A stretch of DNA of 64,000 bases, taken from contig JAZSRC010000092.1 of NCBI GenBank assembly GCA_045538305.1, forward strand, positions 1 to 64,000. The letters run 5' to 3'. This stretch comes from SFHK01 sp045538305 (GTDB taxonomy: Bacteria; Bacillota; Clostridia; Christensenellales; Aristaeellaceae). The notes under the pieces are model-generated. The model had not been told where the DNA came from and ran no database searches. It saw only the letters and a list, made by a program, of their open reading frames with translations. The position numbers and the translations under genes are program-made. Of the stretch, positions 50,442 through 58,857 are shown in pieces. Every line of letters begins with the position of its first letter. Position 1 is the stretch's first letter.

Positions 50442-50480
50442 GAAAAAAACTCCCGTTCCACCTTTAGCGGAACGGGAATC
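50442..50480 (-). terminator. Terminator of the DUF4234-like gene
   Basis: On the minus strand TTCCCGTTCCGC...GGAACGGGAG followed by a run of seven T. Confidence 0.85.
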
Positions 50481-50498
50481 AGCAATCTTTCTATGCGA

Positions 50499-50939
50499 TT
50501 AGCCCTTTTCGTTGTAGTCGGCAGCGATCAGGTTCATGCACTTGCAAAGCTTATGAATGTATACAAACGGACCAACAATGATGAGGGAGCCCAGCAGGGT
50601 CCAGCCCCAGAAGGTGGCGGCGCTGATGGTATAGCCAACATTTCTGCGGGCGGCTTCCTGACCAACGCGGTTGGCAAGCTTGTGATTCCATACGAGAGCG
50701 CCAATGCCCAGGGTGATGGGTGCAACGATGAAGTAGAGAAGCAGGTAGTGCATGGTCTTCTTGCCATCGTAGCGGCTGGCGATTACGTTGATGTCATTGG
50801 AAATGCCGGAATAGAAGAACAGGGGGTAGATACCGAAGGTGATGATGGTCAGAAGGATCAGCTTCAGAAGGCCTCTGGTGGTCTTCAGCTGGCCTATGGG
50901 TGCTGCGGGGGTGCTTACGGTTACCTGATTTTCGCTCAT
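50499..50939 (-). CDS. DUF4234-like small membrane protein
   Basis: 146 residues from MSENQVTVSTPAAPIG after AAAGGAG. It has three hydrophobic segments (LLKLILLTIITFGIYPLFFYSGI, HYLLLYFIVAPITLGIGALVWN, TLLGSLIIVGPFVYIHKLCKCMNLI). The pattern FGIYPLFFYS is typical of DUF4234-type proteins. Function unknown. AT-rich upstream DNA holds a perfect TTGACA (minus strand, near 51020) but no convincing -10. Confidence 0.8.
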   Translation of the reverse strand: MSENQVTVSTPAAPIGQLKTTRGLLKLILLTIITFGIYPLFFYSGISNDINVIASRYDGKKTMHYLLLYFIVAPITLGIGALVWNHKLANRVGQEAARRNVGYTISAATFWGWTLLGSLIIVGPFVYIHKLCKCMNLIAADYNEKG

Positions 50940-51057
50940 GAGAAAGACTCCTTTCATTTTGAAGCGTACATTGTACTAATATATAGAGTAACATAATCAA
51001 AGATATTTTGTCAATATAAAGTACAATTTCACGCATAATTTAATTTCGTTTCTATAA

Positions 51058-51534
51058 TCATCCGTCACTTTTCAGGGGTTGTTCATTCAAAACTGCGCTG
51101 ACGAGCGTGCTTTCCTGATAGGTAAGCTTCAGCGAAAAGAATTTTTCGTCCGTATCCAGAAGCCTGAGAAAGATCTTGTCCCCCTCCCAAATGGGCAGCG
51201 ACAGAAGCTCCTTTTTTCCGATCCAGTCCAATTCCCCCTCATCGCATTTTTTGAGTTCGCCGGTAAAGGAAGTGGACTTGAACAAATGCATCTGTTCGGC
51301 AGATGCATTGTTTGATGTAAACGTGACTATGCCCCTGTAGAAAAGATTTAAAAGGGTAAGCCCAGTTTCCTCCATTACCTCGCGACGCGCGCATTCTTCG
51401 GGGCTTTCCCCTTCCTCAAACTTGCCGCCCACGCCGATCCATTTGTCTTTGTTTACGTCGTTTACCTTGCGGGTGCGGTGCAGCATCAGGTATTTATCGT
51501 TTTTTTCGATGTATATAATGGATGACAGTATCAT
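51058..51534 (-). CDS. MutT-type Nudix hydrolase
   Basis: 158 residues from MILSSIIYIEKNDKYLMLHRTRK; AGAGG lies 7 bases upstream. The Nudix box GKFEEGESPEECARREVMEETGL is complete. KWIGVGGKFE fits 8-oxo-dGTP diphosphatases of Bacillota, so nucleotide-pool cleaning is a reasonable inference. Divergent from the sulfatase. Confidence 0.93.
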   Translation of the reverse strand: MILSSIIYIEKNDKYLMLHRTRKVNDVNKDKWIGVGGKFEEGESPEECARREVMEETGLTLLNLFYRGIVTFTSNNASAEQMHLFKSTSFTGELKKCDEGELDWIGKKELLSLPIWEGDKIFLRLLDTDEKFFSLKLTYQESTLVSAVLNEQPLKSDG

Positions 51535-51607
51535 GGTTTTTCCTCTTTTCATCAAATGCTGATCCTATTATAGGTTCAATGACCGAATCAGTCAATCCGA
51601 TTCCGTG

Positions 51608-51636
51608 TTGCGGATTTGATAGGGGTTTGCTATAAT
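51608..51636 (+). promoter_or_regulatory. Promoter of the sulfatase gene
   Basis: TTGCGG, 17 bases, TATAAT, with TGC before the -10 (extended -10). Confidence 0.75.
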
Positions 51637-51665
51637 GAAAACAAAAAAAGGCAGGAGGCGCTGAT

Positions 51666-53204
51666 ATGCCAAATCAGGCAATTGTCATCATGACCGATTC
51701 TCAGCGGTTCGATATGGTTGGCTGCTATGGAATTCCTTCCATGCATACGCCGTTTCTGGACGCATTTGCGCAAACCGGTATGCGCTTTGAACGAGCCTAT
51801 ACCACTCAGCCAGTGTGCGGTCCCGCACGTTCCGTTATTTTTACCGGGCTGTTCCCCCATTCCAACGGCAGCTGGACGAACAGCGTGGCTTTATATGACA
51901 ACGTAAAAACCGTTGCTCAGCGCTTGAACGCAAACGGAATTCATTGCGCGTTTATCGGAAAATGGCATCTGGACGGCGGCGATTATTTCGGTCTTGGACG
52001 TTGCCCGGACGGCTGGGATAAGGAATATTGGTACGATATGAAAACGTACCTTTCCGAGCTTACTGAGGAGGAGCGCGTTTTAAGCCGCAAGCATGAATTG
52101 GTAGATCAGCCCGGCGGCGTTGAGCGCGAGTTTACCTTCGGCGCACGCTGTACGATGCGCGCGATCGATTTTATTGAAAAACATAAGGATGAGGACTATC
52201 TTCTTTGTCTGTCGTATGACGAACCGCACGATCCCGGCCTTTGCCCGCAGCCGTATCCGGAACTTTTCCGCGATTATGAATTTCCGCGATCTCCGAATGT
52301 GGACGATACGTTGGAAGGAAAGCCTTCCGTTCAGAAAACGTGGGCCGGCGACAGACTGAATGAAAATGCGCCCGAAAGGCTGACGGGTGATGGTCTGCGT
52401 CGATTTTTCGGCTGCAATTCCTTTGCAGACAGCGAAATCGGGCGCGTGCTTTCGGCGATAGATGAGCACGCAGCAAATGCGTTTGTGCTCTATACCTCCG
52501 ACCATGGCGACGCCATTTCCTCTCACAGGCTGGCCGGAAAAGGTCCGTGCCTGTACGACGAAATTGCGCGTATCCCGATGCTGCTGCGGTGGCCCGGTTA
52601 TACCGAAAAAGGACAGATATTCCCCCACCCCGTCAGTCATATCGACATCACGCCGACGCTTCTGGATTATTTCGGCCTTCCTGAGGCTCACTGGACAGAA
52701 GGAAAGAGCTTAAAGCGCATATTTGATAAGGACTACAAGCCCGAAACGGTGTTTATGGAATTCGGACGGTATGAGGTGGATCACGACGGCTTCGGCGGCT
52801 TCCAGCCGTTAAGGGGCGCGTTTGACGGAAGATATAAGCTGGTAATAAACCTGTTGTGCGAGGATGAGTTCTATGACCTTGAGATGGATCCTCATGAAAT
52901 GCACAACCGGATTGAGGATGACGAATATGCGGATGCGCGCGATGAACTTCATGACAGACTACTGGATTGGATGAATGATACCCGAGATCCGTTCCGCGGC
53001 TACTGGTGGGAAAGAAGGCCGTGGCGCAGGGACGCTCTGGAAGCCACGTGGGACTATACCTGCATGACCCGGCAAAGGGAACACGAGGAATTTGAACCCC
53101 GGCAGCTTGACTATATGACCGGTCTTGAAATGGATAAAGCCGTCAGGGTCAAAGGCTATAGCTCTCCTCCACCTCAAAGAAGGCGCAGGATTCGGGTAAA
53201 ATGA
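51666..53204 (+). CDS. Type I sulfatase (Cys-type)
   Basis: 512 residues. The active-site motif C-x-P-x-R is CGPAR with Cys about residue 51; this Cys becomes formylglycine through an anaerobic sulfatase-maturating enzyme (not seen here). Metal ligands are visible in VIMTDSQRFDMVGC and YTSDHGDAISSH, and GKWHLDG holds the conserved Lys/His. No signal peptide, so it acts inside the cell on sulfated glycan pieces or other sulfate esters. A Trp/Arg-rich C-terminal tail (YWWERRPWRRDALEATW) is noteworthy. Substrate not readable. Confidence 0.93.
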   Translation: MPNQAIVIMTDSQRFDMVGCYGIPSMHTPFLDAFAQTGMRFERAYTTQPVCGPARSVIFTGLFPHSNGSWTNSVALYDNVKTVAQRLNANGIHCAFIGKWHLDGGDYFGLGRCPDGWDKEYWYDMKTYLSELTEEERVLSRKHELVDQPGGVEREFTFGARCTMRAIDFIEKHKDEDYLLCLSYDEPHDPGLCPQPYPELFRDYEFPRSPNVDDTLEGKPSVQKTWAGDRLNENAPERLTGDGLRRFFGCNSFADSEIGRVLSAIDEHAANAFVLYTSDHGDAISSHRLAGKGPCLYDEIARIPMLLRWPGYTEKGQIFPHPVSHIDITPTLLDYFGLPEAHWTEGKSLKRIFDKDYKPETVFMEFGRYEVDHDGFGGFQPLRGAFDGRYKLVINLLCEDEFYDLEMDPHEMHNRIEDDEYADARDELHDRLLDWMNDTRDPFRGYWWERRPWRRDALEATWDYTCMTRQREHEEFEPRQLDYMTGLEMDKAVRVKGYSSPPPQRRRRIRVK

Positions 53205-53205
53205 G

Positions 53206-53250
53206 CATAAAAAGGCCTCCGCGCGGCAAAGCCGCTTGGGAGGTCTATTC
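53206..53250. terminator. Terminator between converging sulfatase and MBL genes
   Basis: AGGCCTCCGCGCGGC / GCCGCTTGGGAGGTC stem; the minus strand continues into CCTTTTTATG. Confidence 0.65.
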
Positions 53251-53251
53251 T

Positions 53252-53977
53252 TTATACGGTAAGCTCCCGGTCATCCGTTGCGATTTCCACCGGAATTCCC
53301 TTTTCCATAAGCGTCCTTTGTATTGTGAGTACGTTTTCAAAGAAGCGGTTTACATAGTGAGTTATGCACACTCTGACGATGTTGCATTGTTCAAATACAT
53401 CCAGATACTCGGTGGCCGGGAAGTGCGCGGATTCGCATACCGCCAGATCAATATGCATTTTCCTTGCGATTTCCGGAAAATCTTCGCCCGGGCGGCGCAG
53501 ATCGCCGGTAAACAGCACGCTTTTTCCTTCGCATTCTACAAGATAGGAATAGGATTTCAGACAATGTCTGGTAGCAATGGCAGTTACGCGGATTACGCCG
53601 TCGTCAAAAACAATGCCGGGCCTGGTTTCGCGGTATTCAAGCTCCTTGGTGTGACCGTTTAACGTTACCTCGAGCCAGCTGTTGATTACGTTTTTTGCTT
53701 CCGGAATCGGCAGACAGATTACGGGATCGGGCGTTTTATAGTACCAGGTAATCAGATCGACAAACTGAATCAGTCCGTTTGTGTGATCGCCGTGCATATG
53801 CGTAATGAAAACGCCCTTTACGCGATCGATGGAAATGCCGCGCCTGACAAGCTGATCAATGGCCGGCGTGCCCATATCGATAAAGTACACGTTTTCGCCG
53901 GCCTCCAGCATAATGCAGCTGCATTTTCTGTTCGGTTCCGGTACGCCGTGACTGGATCCCAGGAACGTGATTTTCAT
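53252..53977 (-). CDS. Metallo-beta-lactamase fold hydrolase (RNase Z-like)
   Basis: 241 residues from MKITFLGSSHGVPEPNRKCSC after AGGAGG. Zinc-binding motif ITHMHGDH (about residue 70), then RHCLKSYSYLVE, VLFTGDLRRPG and CITHYVNRF, an arrangement close to ribonuclease Z and related phosphodiesterases. The flexible arm of true RNase Z is not obvious. Substrate unknown. Confidence 0.9.
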   Translation of the reverse strand: MKITFLGSSHGVPEPNRKCSCIMLEAGENVYFIDMGTPAIDQLVRRGISIDRVKGVFITHMHGDHTNGLIQFVDLITWYYKTPDPVICLPIPEAKNVINSWLEVTLNGHTKELEYRETRPGIVFDDGVIRVTAIATRHCLKSYSYLVECEGKSVLFTGDLRRPGEDFPEIARKMHIDLAVCESAHFPATEYLDVFEQCNIVRVCITHYVNRFFENVLTIQRTLMEKGIPVEIATDDRELTV

Positions 53978-54039
53978 GGTTTTTCCTCCTGTCCGTACGC
54001 CGCCTGACAACGCTGTCGCGTGTATTCATCTTATGGAAG

Positions 54040-54771
54040 CTATACTTCTACAAATTTGTCTTTTGGCTGTTTGCACAGCGGGCACTGATCGGGCGGCGTT
54101 TCGCCTTCTACGATTTCACCGCAAATCGTGCAGCGCCATTTTTTTACGGGCTTTTCTTCGGCCTTTTCCTCCATCCTGCGGAAGCTTTCTTTTCCGTGCT
54201 TGCAAAGCGGGCAAATGAAATCGTCCGCGATCTCGTCCTCTTCATGAACATATCCGCATACCGTGCATACCCAGCCCTTTTTTACTGCAGCTTTCGGGCG
54301 GGGTTTGATGTCGGACTGATAATAACCGTATGTGCAAAGCGGCGCCTTTTCGATATTTTCCGCATCCGTCAGTTCTGCAATGAACATGGAATGACTGCCG
54401 AGATCCACGCGCTCAACTACCCTTGCGCTGATGTATGCGGCGGTATATTTCGTCAGGCGATACAGACCGTTTTCCGTGCGTTCTATGTCCGAAAAATCCC
54501 GGAACTTATCTGCGTCCCTGCCCGACTGCATGCCGAAATGCTGAAACAGCGAAAAAGGCGCGTCTGTTGTAAGCACGGACAGATTAAATATACCGGTTCT
54601 TACAATCATGTCATGGGTCAGATTCTTCTGAATAGAGGATATCATGATTCTGTCGGGGCTGTTTGCTACCTGACAAACGGTGTTGATGATGCATGCGTTG
54701 TCTTTGTTGCCTTCGCGGGCGCTCAGCAAATACAGCCCGTAGGTAATATTGTACAGTGCTTTTGGATTCAT
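54040..54771 (-). CDS. Flavin reductase-like protein fused to two rubredoxin domains
   Basis: 243 residues from MNPKALYNITYGLYLLSAREGNKDNACIINTVCQV after GGGAGG. Residues 1-about 165 are an FMN-binding flavin reductase-like domain. Two rubredoxin modules follow: WVCTVCGYVHEEDE...FICPLCKHGKESF and WRCTICGEIVEGETPPDQCPLCKQPKDKF, each with two CxxC pairs. High-molecular-weight rubredoxins of this type pass electrons from NAD(P)H to flavodiiron O2/NO reductases in anaerobes. The tandem second rubredoxin is less common. Confidence 0.92.
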   Translation of the reverse strand: MNPKALYNITYGLYLLSAREGNKDNACIINTVCQVANSPDRIMISSIQKNLTHDMIVRTGIFNLSVLTTDAPFSLFQHFGMQSGRDADKFRDFSDIERTENGLYRLTKYTAAYISARVVERVDLGSHSMFIAELTDAENIEKAPLCTYGYYQSDIKPRPKAAVKKGWVCTVCGYVHEEDEIADDFICPLCKHGKESFRRMEEKAEEKPVKKWRCTICGEIVEGETPPDQCPLCKQPKDKFVEV

Positions 54772-55113
54772 GGTTAATCCTCCCGTCAATCAGAAATCAA
54801 AGGTAGTATTATGTTCTGATAAGAAAATAGCACAGATAGAATGCGTTGTCAATTGTGTTTGTCGGTTTCTTCATAGGCGATTTTAGGGCTTTAATGAAAA
54901 ATTGCAGCCTGACGCCTCTGAAATTTGCAGAAAAGGCCTAAAACTATTAATTAAGTAAGAATATATGAAGAAAATAGAAACCTTTCCTAAAAATATGGAC
55001 GTTTATCTGAGGATGTGATAGTATAATATCATAGGGATATATGCGCATAAGCAGCCATATAAAGGATAAATTTTTCGGCGATCAGAGAATTCATTACATA
55101 GGAGGCGCTTATA
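54772..55113. other. 342-base non-coding region upstream of the VWA-PP2C-kinase cassette
   Basis: AT-rich with no gene seen. It contains TATAAT at 55022-55027 that lacks a matching -35 at 15-19 bases. The box is enclosed by the palindrome TGATA-N6-TATCA (55016-55031), suggesting control of the downstream cassette. Confidence 0.5.
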
Positions 55114-55827
55114 ATGGGCGAAGGCTTTCGTTTAAAGTATAATGTTGACATTGTATTCTGCATCGATGCAACCGGTAGCATGGATAAGTTTTTGAATACC
55201 GTAAAGCAGAATGCGCTGAATTTTTATAACGACATCGTTCAGACCATGAAGGCAAAAAACAAGGTAATCGACCAGATTCGCGTTCGCATCATTGCCTTCC
55301 GCGATTATATGGAGGACGGGCAGGAAGCAATGCTGATTTCCGATTTCTTTCAGCTGCCCGAGCAAACCGAACAGCTGAAGGAATGCTTAAATCACATTAA
55401 AGCGGAAGGCGGCGGAGATATTCCGGAGGACGGCCTTGAGGCACTCGCCTATGCCATTCGTTCTCCGTGGGTAAAAACCGGCACGCGCAAAAGGCATATT
55501 ATCGCGCTGTGGACGGACGCGCCGGCGCACGAACTGGGCTTTTGCTCCGAATCGGAGAATTATCCGAAAAACATGGCGAAAAACTTTGAGGAGCTTTCCA
55601 GATGGTGGGGCGATCTGCAGCACGGCGGATATATGGATCAAAGATCCAAGCGCCTTGCCATGTTTGCGCCCGTAATTGACGATAACAACAGGGACAGCGC
55701 TCCCTCTGTGTGGCACAGAATTGCCACCGAATGGGATCAGACCATGCTCTCTCCTGTAGATCCCGATAAGGGTCTGATCAATATCGGATACGAAACAATT
55801 ATTGCACAGATCTGCAATACCATCTGA
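55114..55827 (+). CDS. VWA domain protein (kinase/phosphatase cassette)
   Basis: 237 residues, essentially one von Willebrand A domain. The metal-binding MIDAS start is VDIVFCIDATGSMDKFL (D-x-T-G-S). The second site is in EGGGDIPEDGLEALAYAI, a GGGDxPE motif also known from alpha-kinase-linked VWA proteins. The third is near IIALWTDAPAHE. No signal peptide, so cytoplasmic. First gene of a five-gene run; TAGGAGGCG precedes the ATG. In TerY-P-type systems a VWA protein is encoded with PP2C and kinase genes. Confidence 0.9.
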   Translation: MGEGFRLKYNVDIVFCIDATGSMDKFLNTVKQNALNFYNDIVQTMKAKNKVIDQIRVRIIAFRDYMEDGQEAMLISDFFQLPEQTEQLKECLNHIKAEGGGDIPEDGLEALAYAIRSPWVKTGTRKRHIIALWTDAPAHELGFCSESENYPKNMAKNFEELSRWWGDLQHGGYMDQRSKRLAMFAPVIDDNNRDSAPSVWHRIATEWDQTMLSPVDPDKGLINIGYETIIAQICNTI

Positions 55828-55903
55828 CGAGATTTTCGATGCATTCAGCGGACGTTTACTGCCATATGTCTGCAAGCCTCTGACATGGATGGAGGAAAAA
55901 GAT

Positions 55904-56908
55904 ATGACGAAAAGAAAAACGAACGACAACGTTCTCAATCAGGTGATATATATCAATCGCGAGGCGGTCAAAGGCCAGGGTGAGGACGCCTATTCATTCT
56001 GCTTTGCCGGAAAGAACGGAAACGACAATAATCGGGGAATGATCGGCGTGTTTGACGGCTGCGGCGGTATCGGAGCAAAGCAGTACCCCAATTATCACAA
56101 CCGCACCGCCGCCTATATCGCCTCCCGAATCGTGTCAAAGGCCGCATTGAACTGGTATGAGAAGCGCGTTATGGCGGATGAAAAGGGTATGTACGCACCT
56201 GCGGAAATGCTGGCCGGCGGGCTTCGCGAGGAAATGGACCGCGCAATTTCCATTGCCCGCAAAGCGCTGGATGTAAAGGGTGAAATGCTGTTCGGGTCTC
56301 TGGTAAGGTCGTTTCCCACAACCGCCGCCATTGCGCTTATGGAAAAGGCGGCAAACAGCAGCTTGAATTGCCGTTTCCTGTGGGCCGGAGATTCCAGAGG
56401 ATATATCCTGCAATCGAACGGGCTTAAGCAGTGTACGTTTGATGATCTTCAGGCCAATCAGGATGCGTTTGACAATCTGTATAACGACTCTCCCCTATCC
56501 AACATGATATCCGGCGATAAGCCATACACAATCAACATGCGCAAAATCGCATGCACGCTTCCGGCAATCGTAATCACGGCTACCGACGGCGTATTCGGCT
56601 ATTTCCAGTCGCCCATGCATTTTGAAAAAATGCTGGTGGACACGCTGATGGAAAGCGCATCCTTTGCCGCATGGGAAGCCCGGCTGAAGGCGATATTCGA
56701 AATGGTTTCCGGCGACGACAGCACCATTGTCATGGCTGTGTTCGGCTGGAAAAGCTACCGCGATCTTCAGAAGGATTTTTCCGCGCGTCGCGACGAGCTT
56801 CACAGCATGCTTGCAGGCAAAAACGAAGAAGCGCAGCTGAGAAGCATCTGGCGTGAATACAAAAAGGTCTCCGTTATCGAGGATACCGGCAGAATTGAAA
56901 AACTGTAA
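55904..56908 (+). CDS. PP2C-type serine/threonine phosphatase
   Basis: 334 residues from the ATG at 55904 after GGAGG; a longer frame starting at 55802 overlaps the VWA gene and is not used. All PP2C metal motifs are visible: GQGEDAYSF (about 25-32), GVFDGCGGIG (48-57), LWAGDSRGYIL, TATDGVFGYF and SGDDSTIVMAVF. No membrane segment. It would reverse phosphorylation by the kinase encoded 18 bases downstream. Confidence 0.95.
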   Translation: MTKRKTNDNVLNQVIYINREAVKGQGEDAYSFCFAGKNGNDNNRGMIGVFDGCGGIGAKQYPNYHNRTAAYIASRIVSKAALNWYEKRVMADEKGMYAPAEMLAGGLREEMDRAISIARKALDVKGEMLFGSLVRSFPTTAAIALMEKAANSSLNCRFLWAGDSRGYILQSNGLKQCTFDDLQANQDAFDNLYNDSPLSNMISGDKPYTINMRKIACTLPAIVITATDGVFGYFQSPMHFEKMLVDTLMESASFAAWEARLKAIFEMVSGDDSTIVMAVFGWKSYRDLQKDFSARRDELHSMLAGKNEEAQLRSIWREYKKVSVIEDTGRIEKL

Positions 56909-56926
56909 TCGGAGAGCGTGTGAATT

Positions 56927-57919
56927 ATGGAGATTATCAATAGATATGTGCTGAACAAACCCTTTAGTAACGAGGGCGCGGGCACCTGCAGCTGGACGAC
57001 TGCAAACAGAGATGGCAAAAAGTTGTTTTTAAAGCGCTATAACACGCCGAAATACATGCCCGCCTGCGCAGAATACTGCGAGGAATGGGAAGCAAAAAGG
57101 CGTCGTCTGCATGAAGCCGTCGCTGAGGCAGACGACGGAAACCTGATTGCGTGTAAGGAGTTTTTCCGCAGCGAAACCTGTTACTATCTTTCAACGGAGC
57201 TTGTGGAAACGGGCGAGTTCACCATCGACCATGTATCTGAGCTTCCAATGGAAAAAAAGCTCATATTGATGCGCTCGCTTTCGCACAGCATGATGATGCT
57301 GGAAAAAAAGGGCATTGTACATGCGGATCTGAAAATATCAAATCTGCTTTTGAAGCCTACAATTGGCGGTTATTTTGCGCTGAAGATCATCGATTTTGAC
57401 AGCGGGTTTTTCGAGGACAGTCCTCCGGTGGATCATGAGGACCTGGAGGGCGATATTACGTTTCTTTCCCCGGAAGCGCTGATGCGCATGTGTGGCGAGG
57501 AGGTTGCCCTTACCAGCAAGATCGACGTATTCGCCGCCGGTATCATTTTCCATATTTTCCTGACAGGCGATCTGCCCATTTTCGACAGAGATTCCTTTGA
57601 GAGCGTGTCCGAAGCCGTTGCCAACAGCTGCGATGTGAAAATCAGTCCGGATGTTCCGGCCGAATATGAGCATATGATTGCCGATATGCTCTCCTACGAT
57701 CCCGATCAGCGCCCGACGTTTGAAGAAATCTTTGAAGTGCTGACCGAGGAAATGCACGCAAAGCAAGCGGTGGAGGAAGTCGAAGCGCATAAAGAAACAG
57801 AGAACGAAGCGTTGGAAATTGCGCCGGAGCCGCAGATTTCAGAAGCAGAACCGAAAGAATTTCAGGAGCTTGCCACTTCATCTGAAAATCCCTGGATGAA
57901 GATTGCGGGAGACCTGTAA
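56927..57919 (+). CDS. Serine/threonine protein kinase, divergent
   Basis: 330 residues. A Gly-rich loop (SNEGAGTCSW, about 14-23) and ATP Lys (LFLKRY, 36) are followed by the catalytic loop HADLKISNLLL (132-142). There the HRD Arg is Ala, while Asp 134, Lys 136 and Asn 139 are kept. DFG appears as DFDSG (156-160), and SPEAL stands for APE. The C-terminal 65 residues are acidic and low-complexity, with no membrane helix or PASTA repeats, unlike PrkC. Probably active. It is embedded in the VWA-PP2C cassette. Confidence 0.93.
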   Translation: MEIINRYVLNKPFSNEGAGTCSWTTANRDGKKLFLKRYNTPKYMPACAEYCEEWEAKRRRLHEAVAEADDGNLIACKEFFRSETCYYLSTELVETGEFTIDHVSELPMEKKLILMRSLSHSMMMLEKKGIVHADLKISNLLLKPTIGGYFALKIIDFDSGFFEDSPPVDHEDLEGDITFLSPEALMRMCGEEVALTSKIDVFAAGIIFHIFLTGDLPIFDRDSFESVSEAVANSCDVKISPDVPAEYEHMIADMLSYDPDQRPTFEEIFEVLTEEMHAKQAVEEVEAHKETENEALEIAPEPQISEAEPKEFQELATSSENPWMKIAGDL

Positions 57920-57933
57920 AAGGAGGGCTTCGG

Positions 57934-58197
57934 ATGCTGTGCAGAAGCTGCGGAAAAAACATATATGAAGGGCGGAAAAAGTGCCCAAAATGTGGGAAAA
58001 CGCAAAGAAACACCCTGCGCCGGGCGACGGAAGAAGGTATGCTTCAGGCGCTTATACAATTAACGCAGCCGCCTGCGCCGCCCGTTATACCGCCGACTGA
58101 ATCCGTGATTCAGCCGGAAAAGACCGGAAGCAAACAGCCCGGACGTCTGGCGGCGGGCATTGGCAGCCTGAAAAGGCGAATAAAAATCGGAAAATAA
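57934..58197 (+). CDS. Small zinc-ribbon protein in the kinase cassette
   Basis: 87 residues. The N-terminal zinc ribbon CRSCGKNIYEGRKKCPKCGKTQ has two CxxC pairs. A Pro-rich linker (QPPAPPVIPPTESVI) and a basic C-terminus (SLKRRIKIGK) follow. It starts 14 bases after the kinase stop with AAAGGAGG. A possible kinase substrate or adaptor (inference). Confidence 0.8.
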   Translation: MLCRSCGKNIYEGRKKCPKCGKTQRNTLRRATEEGMLQALIQLTQPPAPPVIPPTESVIQPEKTGSKQPGRLAAGIGSLKRRIKIGK

Positions 58198-58224
58198 GGA
58201 AACATTATGGGTAGGTGCTGAAAT

Positions 58225-58548
58225 ATGTGGCGCTGTGAATTGTGCGAGGTATGGAACGAGGACGATCAGAAAAAATGCGTCGTATGCGGCTATACAAAGG
58301 AAGAACAGGTGCTAATGCAGCTTGAATATGCGCGGCTAGCGATGGTAAGCAAACGCACGCAGAATGAGGAACCTGTGAGTTATACGCCCACAAGGCCAAG
58401 TTATCCTATTGAAGAACTGGAAAACGGCAATGAAGAATATCTTGCAAGGAAAAAGGCAGTTTCTTTTCGCAAAGACTTTTTACTGCCGATCTCAATTCTG
58501 GCAATATCCCTTTTGCTGGTGTTCTGCATCGCATGGCTCATAGGTTGA
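58225..58548 (+). CDS. RanBP2-like zinc finger protein with C-terminal membrane helix
   Basis: 107 residues. The N-terminal finger WRCELCEVWNEDDQKKCVVCGYTKEE has the W-x-C-x2-C-x-x-x-N-x6-C-x2-C layout of RanBP2-type fingers. The middle is polar, with several Ser/Thr/Tyr. A single hydrophobic helix at the end (FLLPISILAISLLLVFCIAWLIG) predicts tail anchoring with the finger in the cytoplasm. Last gene of the cassette, 27 bases after the zinc ribbon gene. Confidence 0.8.
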   Translation: MWRCELCEVWNEDDQKKCVVCGYTKEEQVLMQLEYARLAMVSKRTQNEEPVSYTPTRPSYPIEELENGNEEYLARKKAVSFRKDFLLPISILAISLLLVFCIAWLIG

Positions 58549-58662
58549 AAAAACCGCCTGCGCTTTTCGCCTCTGTTTCCGAACGGGGAATTTTTCTTCT
58601 ATTATATATGGATTTCTGTATGCGTGCGCTCTGCGCCTTCATGTAAATTTCCGCCCTGCGTA

Positions 58663-58691
58663 TTGACAAGCGGCATTTTAGCGTATAAAAT
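58663..58691 (+). promoter_or_regulatory. Promoter of the tRNA-Arg gene
   Basis: Perfect TTGACA (58663-58668), 17 bases, TAAAAT (58686-58691). Confidence 0.75.
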
Positions 58692-58710
58692 AACCCTTGG
58701 CACTACGTAA

Positions 58711-58787
58711 GCCCCCGTACCTCACCAGGATAGAGGGTCCGCCTCCTAAGCGGAATGCAGTGCGTTCGAGTCGCGCCGGGGGTGCCA
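58711..58787 (+). tRNA. tRNA-Arg (anticodon CCU)
   Basis: 77 bases with encoded CCA. Acceptor stem GCCCCCG/CGGGGGU, D-arm CCTC...GAGG, anticodon stem TCCGC/GCGGA with loop CTCCTAA (anticodon CCT, reads AGG), and T-arm GTGCG-TTCGAGT-CGCGC. All four stems pair. Confidence 0.95.
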
Positions 58788-58790
58788 ATA

Positions 58791-58830
58791 GAAAACGCCG
58801 AACATTCTTCCCGGATGTCGGCGTTTTACT
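58791..58830 (+). terminator. Terminator of the tRNA gene
   Basis: AAAACGCCG-A-ACAT / ATGT-CGGCGTTTT stem, starting 4 bases after the tRNA. Confidence 0.85.
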
Positions 58831-58857
58831 GTTTCTATAAGGAAAGGTTTTTTGCAT

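Noticed and set aside
48401..50485. 694-codon open frame antisense to the GH38 gene
   Set aside because: It mirrors the GC3-rich codons of the mannosidase; no ribosome site, no recognisable domain.
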